From the NCBI GenBank assembly GCA_036940085.1, contig JALLBK010000431.1, positions 1 through 15,331 of the forward strand: 15,331 nucleotides of DNA, given 5' to 3'. The DNA comes from Discostella pseudostelligera (taxonomy: Eukaryota > Bacillariophyta > Thalassiosirophyceae > Thalassiosirales > Thalassiosiraceae). Position numbers and translations under genes: made by a program. Shown in pieces: positions 1 to 7,015 of the stretch (positions within the stretch are counted from its first letter, which is position 1; each line of letters opens with the position of its first letter). The notes below the pieces were generated by a model. The model saw only the letters and a list, made by a program, of their open reading frames with translations, searched no databases and had not been told where the DNA came from.

Positions 1-81
1 GTGGTAGAGTATCTAGCGACCCATATTCTATCGAATCTTCCAAGTGAAAAAGGAGAAGATGAAGGAGGAGATGATTGGTAA
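1..81 (+). pseudogene. C-terminal tail of a zinc-finger family gene, copy 1 (left-truncated by window edge)
   Basis: Frame 1 reads VVEYLATHILSNLPSEKG, then an acidic stretch ending GGDDW and a TAA stop. The same tail occurs at 1467-1533, where the match is near-perfect at DNA level except for 12 extra bases here (four codons, GEDE-like). Reading frame is preserved by the indel, which suggests both copies descend from coding sequence. Compared with copy 2, this tail stops right after the DDW, where copy 2 goes on for about 20 residues. The rest of the gene lies left of the window, so I cannot say whether this copy is intact. No enzymatic motif is visible. Confidence 0.55.
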
Positions 82-836
82 ATGCAATCATTCGACGCTC
101 AAACCATTATAACACTACCAATGAGGGGATTAAGATGCTGATTGATGGACTTTCGGAGCATCATTTCAAGACTGCCTGTCTTGTACAATTTGAATCTGCT
201 ATCAATCATTATAGTGAAAATTTTAACATCTACATCAAGAGTAGAGTGGACTATTCTGACTGTTACGATCGACCATGAACAGAAGAGGATGGGACATAAT
301 ATGGAGTTGGGTGGAACTCTGCTCCACAGGTTCATGTTCTTGGACAAAGGGAATGAGTGTGGGGTGCGGGTAGTAGGGCTAATTCAAAATGTCTAGATAG
401 AATATTGATGTAATGAATTAGTAAGATTATGAATTGATGACCTATGATACAACTGGAGTGATTGTGAGAATTTCAGACTATCTTCCCGCCAAATCGTTAC
501 ACGTGTCGTTTCCAGCTCCCGCCACTTCTTGAAATTATTGCTTAACCATTTTCCAATTTCCATGCCATTTTCCCTCAAAATATGGTCTGTTCAAATTTAG
601 CTTGCCAATTTGCATCCAGAATTTTGTTTTGTAAGACGATGTCATGTAGGGGTATCATTAGAGAAAGTCATCCTTATTAGGGCAAAGCATGAATATTTTC
701 CCCCTGCCTAAAGGGGTATCAAATTAGACCTGGGGTATCAAATTAGACCTGCGGTTGCTTTGGGTGATGGGAGGTAGTACTTCATCACCTCCACTACACC
801 TATTATATGTCGCCATCATCGTCATCGTCAGTGGCG
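82..836. other. Intergenic stretch, no convincing gene
   Basis: Several ORFs of 60-85 codons exist on both strands, but none shows a recognisable family pattern. Visible items are a TTCCCGCCAAA sequence at 483-493 and a CTCCCGCC at 516-523, which resemble the reverse of E2F-type sites. A palindromic ACACGTGT lies at 499-506. A 19-bp tandem duplication lies at 713-750. Nothing else is supported. Confidence 0.5.
713..750. repeat. 19-bp tandem duplication
   Basis: GGGGTATCAAATTAGACCT occurs twice head to tail (713-731 and 732-750) with no mismatch. A related GGGGTATCATTA occurs about 60 bp upstream. It lies just before the MYB/zinc-finger pseudogene. The role is unknown; it may be a recent slippage product. 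Confidence 0.8.
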
Positions 837-1592
837 ATGAAACTACTTCCCAACCAAAACGCACAAAAGGGAAACAGGGCACCTTCCAAAAATTTTGGTG
901 CATGGACAAAAAACGAGCACCATCTCTTCATCCAGGGTTGCATCATACATGGATGGAGGAAATGAAACTCCATCAAAGATATGATTTCTACTTGGGATAA
1001 TCTTCAGGTTAGATCACATGCAGAAGCTTTCAGGAAATGGCATCCAGAGAAAAAGCAAGAACTAATTAGAGAGCACGCTTTATTATTACAGAGTAAGAAG
1101 CCTAAACTGCTTTGTTCCAAGAAAAATTGTTTCAATGCAGTGAAGAGGTCAGGTAAATGCTCAAATCATTTACGCCTAAAATGTTCAATCTAGTCGGATG
1201 CATCAAGACTGGAAAAAAGGGGGAGTTTGTCATGAACATGTAAATTCATAGATGAGTTTGGCTGCAGATGCTTGAAGCAGCCGATTCCCAAAACCAATGG
1301 GATGTGCCGTGGTTTTTCTCATCAATGGCAAAGAAGTCTCAATTGGTGCTACTCATCAAAGATGGATATTATTTATGGGATATTTGCCGCATGCGACAAG
1401 ATCAGTGGACGAAAAGCATCTGGCAAAGAAGCCACGCCTACATCACTCATCATTTGTTAAGCCAGAGTGGTAGAGTATCTAGCGACCCATATTCTATCGA
1501 ATCTTCCAAGTGAAAAAGGAGGAGATGATTGGTCATTGGAGTTTGTAAATTCGGTCAATGGATTGAGAGATGATTTGAAATTGTACCAATAG
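837..1592 (+). pseudogene. Broken MYB (SHAQKYF-type) plus WRKY19-type zinc-finger gene, copy 2
   Basis: Read across three frames, this is a decayed regulatory-type protein. From 891 one frame gives GAWTKNEHHLFIQG, HGW, then a TGA at 963-965 where the family has a Trp (TGG to TGA would do it), then QVRSHAEAF; this is the single-repeat MYB of the SHAQKYF class. Continuing in the same frame, 1113-1169 encodes CSKKNCFNAVKRSGKCSNH, a C-x4-C-x9-C-x2-H finger like those in WRKY19-type proteins. It ends at TAG 1191-1193. A second finger-like stretch (about 1182-1239, GCIKTGK then GGVCHEH) needs a frameshift in the AAAAAAGGGGG run. A third Cys-rich piece (1263-1325) follows. The tail, YLPHAT to KPE and then VEYLATHILSNLP, needs another shift near 1465 and ends with TAG at 1590-1592. 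An ATG at 837 is in frame with the MYB segment. Multiple stops and shifts indicate a pseudogene. Homology is by pattern only. Confidence 0.65.
1467..1533 (+). repeat. Direct repeat of window positions 1-79
   Basis: This segment repeats 1-79 almost base for base, with a 12-base deletion relative to copy 1 (67 versus 79 nt). Similarity stops after GATGATTGGT in both copies. It encodes the same tail, VVEYLATHILSNLP, so it marks two members of one gene family about 1.5 kb apart in the same orientation. Confidence 0.85.
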
Positions 1593-1654
1593 CGCCCAGA
1601 AACAAATATTATTGATTGTTGGTTCAAAAATTATATGCTTTCGTTCGATGCACC

Positions 1655-2057
1655 CTATTGGTTTTGTTCTGACAAGTTTTTTCTCAACTCTGTACTTGAG
1701 ATGTCCATTCTAAACTCATCTTCGGGCAATAGAGTAAACATTTCTTGCACTTCGAGAGGGAGAGATGAGACTTCGTCTTTTCCATTCATATAATTATTGG
1801 TCCCGGGCTCTAATCACCCACCTACAATGAAATGCACTCCCTTCTATATCCATAAGGGTTGCCAACATCTTCTCCCGACTATTGTCATAGCACTTTCTTG
1901 GGTTGATAATTCACACCATTGTATCCGCCCCTAACATAAAACTCATCGTACGGCTGCTTGGTTCATTTTCTAATCTATTGTTTGGGATCAGTTCGGCAAA
2001 TATATCAGTCTTCTGTGAAAATAGAATTATCTGGATTGTCGTCACTATTATCTTGTT
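1655..2057 (-). pseudogene. Truncated nucleotidyltransferase-like (NadD/cytidylyltransferase fold) pseudogene
   Basis: Minus-strand reading from 2057 gives IIVTT, LFSQKTDIFAELIP, then FMLGADTMV, and a TGA at 1913-1911. Past that stop the same frame continues IINPRKCYDNSREKMLATL. After a one-base frame change near 1800-1810 it reads NYMNGKDEV, SLPLEVQEMFTLLPEDEFRM and DISSTELRKN, ending with TAG at 1657-1655. The order GADT-V, INP-(Y)Y, EKML, then (F)R-DISSTE-R is that of eukaryotic nucleotidylyl-transferase-superfamily proteins related to NMN adenylyltransferases, where ISSTxxR is the C-terminal nucleotide-binding motif. The TGA sits where relatives carry Arg (CGA to TGA fits). The HxGH N-terminal half is not found upstream (2058-2330), so the copy is truncated. 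Identification is from remembered family patterns; no search was done. Confidence 0.65.
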
Positions 2058-2329
2058 CTTCCTCTTCATTTTTTCAACTACAACTTGAGCCAGAAGCCGC
2101 GAAGACTGACACATGACAATAACGGGTGGCGGGAAGAATATTTGAATGCGGCGAAAATGGCGGGAAGAGCCATCAAGATCCAAGATCGCATCTTCTTCTT
2201 CACCGACCGACGCGACATCCGTCTCCAGCACCACACATCAACCAATAGTAGCCGCACCGTCAATACAATAATTAATTGCGCCGGTAGCTCACCTACTGCT
2301 GTAAAGCTGCGAGCATAGCGAACGACGCA
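2058..2329. promoter_or_regulatory. Upstream region of the pseudouridine synthase gene with two GGCGGGAA motifs
   Basis: No convincing gene is seen. GGCGGGAA occurs twice in the same orientation, at 2128-2135 and 2159-2166, 31 bp apart. The octamer matches the core of E2F/DP-binding sites. A short ORF at 2085-2318 has no family resemblance and is taken as chance. The sites lie 164-202 bp before the first ATG of the downstream gene, so they are plausible promoter elements, but function is inferred. Confidence 0.4.
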
Positions 2330-4138
2330 ATGAGATCGCAGAAACATGTCATCTACGTCACTGTGGTTTTGATTTCAGGTAATGAAGCAGGACGGGTGCC
2401 CATCCACACCATGAATCATACAAGTCGGCAAGTTCGCAACATTGGATTTATGAGGAGGGGGGCTGCTGCTCTATTCTGTGGCGGGACGAAGAGAATTTGC
2501 ATCAACTCTCATCGGCCACCCTTTCGTCATCCTCGGCCAAGCTTCATCCCACAAAGTTGTAATTCTCGCGACAGATCGATGCCTCTGATTCACTCGCGAG
2601 GATTGTTTAGTACATGCAATCTACAAACCGATACATTGAGTATGGAAAATGGCGACGACAAATCGCAATCCAGCACAAATCTTGCCGTCGTGATAAAAGA
2701 ATCCTACGCAACTGGTGAAACCGACGGCGTACAAGCTGCACTGAACTCGATTAATATTCTTTCCAAACTTTCAGCCAATCTCAACTCAGAAGAGGTTGCA
2801 AGATTGCTGATCGACGCTGCGATTGAGGCCGCTGAAAACGATAGAGGTAGCTTGGGCTCCATGCTGAATTCAATTTTAGCTTCATGTTGTGGGCTCGATA
2901 ATGCGTACCCTCAAATTTCTCTCGCAATACTCAATGGTATGGACAAAATGCAATCAATGGATGAGACTTCGATGGTAGCGCCTGATATTGTATCATTGTC
3001 GCTGGTGTACTATACACTCAGTCAAGCATCGGAACAAAATGTTGGAGTCGAGGAGCTCGAGAATGCATCGCAGACAATATTGGAGCGTGCGCAAAAGCTT
3101 GCGAAGAAGTCGGCAGGGTCGCAACGGCGGAAGGAATTGAACATGGAACGTCGTCGCGGTAAAAAATCCAATGAACTCGATTCAAAACAAGTAGAGAACA
3201 ATCTACAGTCACTCTTCGGTCCTGACATTCGTATTCTGCACGAGACATCGGATGTGATTGTGGTATCAAAGCCTGCAGGGATGGTATGCTATCATTCCAA
3301 AAGAACAGGGGCAGGAAAGATCACATCGTCGAGGAAAAAGAACATCCGTGCGACAAATGCAAACGAATCGGATAGTATCAACAATGGAGCAAAGTGGATG
3401 GACATCAGCCTTGTAGATGCTTTGATTGATAGTTCTGTATCTCTATCGACATTGAACCCGTCTGCAAGGGGGATCGTGCATCGATTAGATCGTGGTACGT
3501 CGGGTGCTCTCATTCTCGCCAAATCAGATGAAAGTCATTTGATATTGACTGCATTATTCTTTTTGAGAAAGGTCGAGAAGACATATCTGGCATTAGTCTC
3601 TGGGTGCAATAACCAAATTGCCAGTGGCTTGGAGGATGAGGACATGAAACAAAACATTGAACCTCTATCATTGGGATCATCAGGAGTCATTGACGTTCCT
3701 GTTGATGGAAGACCTGCACGCTCAACATACAGAGTTGTCGAGGAATATGGTAGCGACGACCAATCCACATTGTCAAACGCGCTCCTCCTGGAAGTGGCAA
3801 CACACACGGGTCGTAAGCATCAGGTGCGAGTACATTGCGCTAGTCTTGGCCATCCAATACTACTCGATCCCTTGTACTCGTCATCTAATGTCGATCAAAA
3901 ATCAAAATCCTCCGATAAAGGGCAGAAGAAGCGGCACAAGTCATCACCTACACCCAACAAAGAGGTGGATGGCACTGTACTAGCTAAAGCAGTTTCTGAT
4001 CTACTACTCGACAATTCACGACATCAGCAAGAACGATTCTTTTTGCATGCTGCGTCTATTTCAGTTAAAGAGCTAGGAATATCTGTGAATGCACTGTTGC
4101 CTCGATGGTGGGTTGAGGTCACATCTCAATTTACATAA
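2330..4138 (+). CDS. RluA-family RNA pseudouridine synthase, probably organellar
   Basis: A 602-residue ORF. The C-terminal half is an RluA-type catalytic domain that isomerises uridine to pseudouridine in rRNA or tRNA. KPAG lies at 314-317 in the leading beta strand; HRLDRGTSG starts at His384 and places the catalytic Asp at 387; GRKHQVRVH at 494-502, followed by LGHPILLDPLY, is the conserved substrate-binding strand. The end of the domain (FFLHAASISV, then LLPRWW) is also typical. About residues 105-270 form a helical region of unknown function that ends in a Lys/Arg-rich stretch (near 260-280). The start is uncertain: ATGs at 2330, 2411 and 2450 are in frame, and the last begins MRRGAAALFCGG, an Arg-rich, acid-free leader that suggests a mitochondrial presequence. 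A CAG|GT at 2376-2380 after a T-rich tract could be a splice site in the leader. No intron is needed in the catalytic domain. Confidence 0.88.
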   Translation: MRSQKHVIYVTVVLISGNEAGRVPIHTMNHTSRQVRNIGFMRRGAAALFCGGTKRICINSHRPPFRHPRPSFIPQSCNSRDRSMPLIHSRGLFSTCNLQTDTLSMENGDDKSQSSTNLAVVIKESYATGETDGVQAALNSINILSKLSANLNSEEVARLLIDAAIEAAENDRGSLGSMLNSILASCCGLDNAYPQISLAILNGMDKMQSMDETSMVAPDIVSLSLVYYTLSQASEQNVGVEELENASQTILERAQKLAKKSAGSQRRKELNMERRRGKKSNELDSKQVENNLQSLFGPDIRILHETSDVIVVSKPAGMVCYHSKRTGAGKITSSRKKNIRATNANESDSINNGAKWMDISLVDALIDSSVSLSTLNPSARGIVHRLDRGTSGALILAKSDESHLILTALFFLRKVEKTYLALVSGCNNQIASGLEDEDMKQNIEPLSLGSSGVIDVPVDGRPARSTYRVVEEYGSDDQSTLSNALLLEVATHTGRKHQVRVHCASLGHPILLDPLYSSSNVDQKSKSSDKGQKKRHKSSPTPNKEVDGTVLAKAVSDLLLDNSRHQQERFFLHAASISVKELGISVNALLPRWWVEVTSQFT

Positions 4139-4200
4139 ATGATGTAGCACTAATCAATAAGAGTACGATATGTGTCCGTTGTTCAAACTGCCACTACTTT

Positions 4201-4342
4201 GTAGGTGCCCTACGAACTGGAGGCAGTCGAGACGAGTCCAAAAGGACACTTGCCGACCCGTCACCTCTTAGTCAATTCGTTCATCGATTAGTTACCGATG
4301 AAGTAGCCATCAAGGGCTACACATAGTTGCAATCGTCAACTA
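4201..4342. other. Cluster of five consecutive hairpins
   Basis: Perfect inverted repeats follow one another with little spacing. They are GTAGG/CCTAC (4201-4205 with 4209-4213) and GTCC/GGAC around AAAA (4236-4247), the latter flanked by an outer GGCA/TGCC (4222-4225 with 4251-4254). Next are TTCATCG/CGATGAA (4280-4286 with 4296-4302), GTAGCC/GGCTAC (4303-4308 with 4315-4320) and TAGTTG/CAACTA (4324-4329 with 4337-4342). Loops are 3-9 nt. It lies 63 nt downstream of a stop codon, so it could be a structured 3' UTR, a small non-coding RNA or a degenerate mobile element. No known RNA family was recognised. Confidence 0.45.
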
Positions 4343-4433
4343 CTGAGGATGGATATTCATGAGTTATGGCACTTGGCAGTTCACTGCCACCTGGAAGCCC
4401 GCCGCCGTTTGGAGTCGCGAGTGCAATGGCTTT

Positions 4434-4479
4434 GGCGGGAACATTGGCGCGGAAAATATCATCGGCATTTTGGCGGGAA
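4434..4479 (+). promoter_or_regulatory. Three clustered E2F-like sites
   Basis: TTTGGCGGGAAC (core 4434-4441), TTGGCGCGGAAAA (core 4446-4455) and TTTTGGCGGGAAC (core 4472-4479) all lie within 50 bp, 118-163 bp upstream of the ATG at 4597 and in the same orientation. They fit the published E2F consensus (TTTSSCGC / GCGSSAAA) closely. A cell-cycle-controlled promoter for the UPF0301 gene is inferred. Confidence 0.45.
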
Positions 4480-4596
4480 CAGTGACGCACCATCTCGTGC
4501 TCATTTTGATTTTGAGCTCATCCTCATTTCGGATTTCAGATTTCAGATCGCATTCATCAATTAATCGTCTCACATTATTTATCAGGCCTTAGGATC

Positions 4597-6753
4597 ATGG
4601 CAGCGTCAACCTACCATTACAAGTTGTTGCTATTCTGGTCCGTTTTCGCAGTGCTTAAAGCAGCCTTAGCTTTCTCATCTTCCGCGAGGAGGCTCTCTGC
4701 CCGTGGTCATCGACATCGTCATCATCAGCCGCCGCCGTCGTCGTCGTCGGTGTCATCATCATCACCCACATATTCAGGACCGCTCATAGTACATTTCGCC
4801 AGTCCCACAAATGATGAAGGTGACGATGGAGACGACTGGAGAACATTCCGTGCCAAGCTCGTCATGTCAGAGGCGGGAACGACGTCATCATCGTCGTCTA
4901 CAGTCAATGAGAATACCGACACAATGGATGATTCTGATCTTGATGGGTTTGGGGCACTCTTCTCTGAAAATGTAACGCCATCCGCTGCTACCGCCACGTC
5001 ATCGTCACCACCCTCTCTTCCTGGATTCACCCCCCTCGAGCCATCTCAATGGGCGTACTACTCTGGTAAAGTCATTGAACAGGGGTCAGTAATACTGGGT
5101 GGTGTCGAACAAGATTTTGGATTCGGACTACGTCAACAATACTTTCACAAGGCTGTAATACTTGTTTTGGATCATGATGAGAGCACCTTTACCAAAGGCA
5201 TCATACTAAATCGACCGAGTAATCGAGTTTTGGAAGATGACGTGAACGTAGGTCTCCAGTGGAAGGTGTGGTTTGGGGGGGATGTTCAGGGGTTGGATTC
5301 GTTGCTACCCGATATTGTGTGTTTGCATTCGTTGAGGAGCAAGGAAGCGAGGGATGTTAGTGTTTCTGTCATGAAGGATATTCAGGTGAGTGTTCGTTCT
5401 TTGTTCATGATATGCATTCAATTATTGGAAGAGCTTAATCAAGAACCTTGTCATTCATGTTGTACATCTTGCATCCTATTGAAAATTCCAACCATCACGA
5501 ACATCTTGAACCTACGCATTTATCGCAACAATAAACGACGACAGTGGACAACATTTGAAAATGCCAAAAAGCTAGTGAAGAAAGGAATCGCATCTGGGCC
5601 CGAAGACTTTTGGATAATGGTCGGTTATTCCGGTTGGGGGCCTGGCCAACTCTCCGGTGAACGCGATCGTAAATCATGGTACATGTGTGCCACCGATTCT
5701 CGAACACTATTGAAGGAGCTTGCTCGTCAAAGTAGAGGTGTCGATCCACGGGATGCGGGGTTGGAGACTTGGACTCTGTTGATGAATATGATTGGGAAAG
5801 GAGAAATAGCCAATCAATGCATTGGTAGCTTTGATGACTTGATGCTCAAAGAATGGAGTCAGGAAAATCTTGTAAGGACTGATGATGAAGAGATTGGGTT
5901 GACAAAGGAGCCTCCGTTGTTGAAGGCGGACAAACAACTGATAACGGATGAGTCCAATTCAAAATTCTCAAACGTGGTAACGGCTGGGACTCTGCTTCGT
6001 AGCTCTTCTGCTGACCGGTCGCCGTTTCTACTGGAAAAACAACAGCTGCATCATTCGATAATATTGATTTTGGTAAGCGATGACAATCTTGTGCTCGGGT
6101 GCATGCTGAATCATCCCGCCACAAAGGGATGCGATGCTGGTGGTCAATCAATACCTGTACGCTACGGCGGAGACTACGCCATCAAGGGACAAAGTCCCAT
6201 GATATGGCTGCATTGTAATCCGAAGCTTCGAGACTTGGGAGTTGGGTCTCCCTCAGGAGAGCAGAGTAAGAAGGGCATATATAAATGTACTGAAGACGAG
6301 GCTACTGCCGCCATCTCGTGTGGCGTTGCCAACTTGAGTGATTTTATAGTTACGAGTGGAGTCTGTGTGTGGTCGAAGCTCAGTCTCACAAATGATGTGA
6401 AACGGGGCGTATTCGAATTGGTTGAGACTTCGAGGGTACATGAAGTATTCGATACATTACAAAAGCAAGAAATTTTATCAGAGTACAATCTTGAGAGGAA
6501 TATCTCTTTCGGAGAGAAAGCCTGGCGGACGGCAGGAGCTCCTAATCGAGATGAATCTGCTTTAGATGGCGACGAAAAACAATCAGATTTTACTCAACGA
6601 CGAATAGTTCTTGGCATAGGCGAAGGATTTGATGAAGACGATGAGACCGTTGTATTCAACAGTGATAAAAAAGTATCTGACTTGGCGAATGATGCACTCA
6701 GAAAGTGGGTGGCTACATTTCTCCTTGGAGCACCCACACTTGCCTCTAGCTAG
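4597..6753 (+). CDS. Plastid-targeted protein with two UPF0301/AlgH-like (DUF179) domains; one intron
   Basis: Exons 4597-5385 and 5545-6753 give about 665 residues. The N-terminus is a hydrophobic signal peptide (about residues 5-25) ending ALA|FSSSARRL, the A-x-A|F transition with a basic Ser-rich transit peptide that diatoms use for plastid import. A Ser/Asp-rich linker runs to about residue 145. Domain 1 (about 152-310) has WAYYSGKVIEQGS, FHKAVILVLDHD, KGIILNRPSN and GYSGWGPGQL (290-299), which are the AlgH/YqgE signatures. Domain 2 (about 405-545) repeats the fold: AGTLLRSS, HHSIILILVSDD, GCMLNHPA, VRYGGDYA, MIWLHCNP. In place of GYxGWGPGQL it has TSGVCVWSKL, so the second copy has lost the hallmark motif. 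The molecular role of this family is not settled; tandem plastid versions suggest a structural or regulatory function. The stop at 6751-6753 is 262 bp from the stop of the convergent DIS3 gene. Confidence 0.85.
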   Translation: MAASTYHYKLLLFWSVFAVLKAALAFSSSARRLSARGHRHRHHQPPPSSSSVSSSSPTYSGPLIVHFASPTNDEGDDGDDWRTFRAKLVMSEAGTTSSSSSTVNENTDTMDDSDLDGFGALFSENVTPSAATATSSSPPSLPGFTPLEPSQWAYYSGKVIEQGSVILGGVEQDFGFGLRQQYFHKAVILVLDHDESTFTKGIILNRPSNRVLEDDVNVGLQWKVWFGGDVQGLDSLLPDIVCLHSLRSKEARDVSVSVMKDIQVSVRSLFMICIQLLEELNQEPCHSCCTSCILLKIPTITNILNLRIYRNNKRRQWTTFENAKKLVKKGIASGPEDFWIMVGYSGWGPGQLSGERDRKSWYMCATDSRTLLKELARQSRGVDPRDAGLETWTLLMNMIGKGEIANQCIGSFDDLMLKEWSQENLVRTDDEEIGLTKEPPLLKADKQLITDESNSKFSNVVTAGTLLRSSSADRSPFLLEKQQLHHSIILILVSDDNLVLGCMLNHPATKGCDAGGQSIPVRYGGDYAIKGQSPMIWLHCNPKLRDLGVGSPSGEQSKKGIYKCTEDEATAAISCGVANLSDFIVTSGVCVWSKLSLTNDVKRGVFELVETSRVHEVFDTLQKQEILSEYNLERNISFGEKAWRTAGAPNRDESALDGDEKQSDFTQRRIVLGIGEGFDEDDETVVFNSDKKVSDLANDALRKWVATFLLGAPTLASS
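5386..5544 (+). other. Intron of the UPF0301 gene (phase 0, stop-free, length divisible by three)
   Basis: The donor is CAG|GTGAGT after codon 263 and the acceptor is GACGACAG|TGG. The 159 nt encode 53 residues without a stop, including a Cys-rich LLEELNQEPCHSCC stretch that interrupts domain 1 between VMKDIQ and WTTFENAKKLV. Removing it restores the expected spacing to the GYSGWGPGQL motif. Retention would give a full-length 718-residue isoform. Confidence 0.75.
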
Positions 6754-7015
6754 GAGTAGTGGTAATCCCAGATTAGTCGTAGTATGGACGAGAAGAATGA
6801 AGCTCTACATGAAACATCAGTATTTAGTCCTCCTAGAGATAGATAGTGTATTGCACCTATTATTTAGTATGCTTGCAGCAGAATGGATGAAAGGTCCAAA
6901 GTTGCCTGATGCCACGAGCATAAATGATTATGATAACACGAAGGGGTGAGGCGAACATGTCCAATGGCTAATGATGCTGCAAACATTGCGACCCGAAGAG
7001 CCGAAGTGCAGTTCA
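6754..7015. other. Convergent intergenic region
   Basis: These 262 bp separate the stop codon of the UPF0301 gene (plus strand) from that of DIS3 (minus strand). It must carry both 3' ends. No hairpin, repeat or further gene is evident; overlapping ORFs here are shadows of the two genes. Confidence 0.55.

Larger units (their letters stand above)
4139..4596. other. Intergenic region between the pseudouridine synthase and UPF0301 genes
   Basis: This 458-bp spacer holds the 3' flank of the upstream gene with a run of hairpins (4201-4342) and the putative promoter of the downstream gene with three E2F-like sites (4434-4479). ORFs in 4349-4592 on both strands lack family resemblance. Confidence 0.6.

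Noticed and set aside
75..396. Overlapping ORFs of 67, 84 and 82 codons on both strands
   Set aside because: No family pattern, mutual overlap and composition like non-coding DNA; probably chance.
963..965. TGA in the MYB domain as a selenocysteine codon
   Set aside because: The position is a structural Trp in MYB repeats, and further stops and frameshifts follow; simple decay explains it.
2085..2318. 77-codon plus-strand ORF before the pseudouridine synthase gene
   Set aside because: No resemblance to known proteins; it covers the putative promoter with GGCGGGAA motifs.
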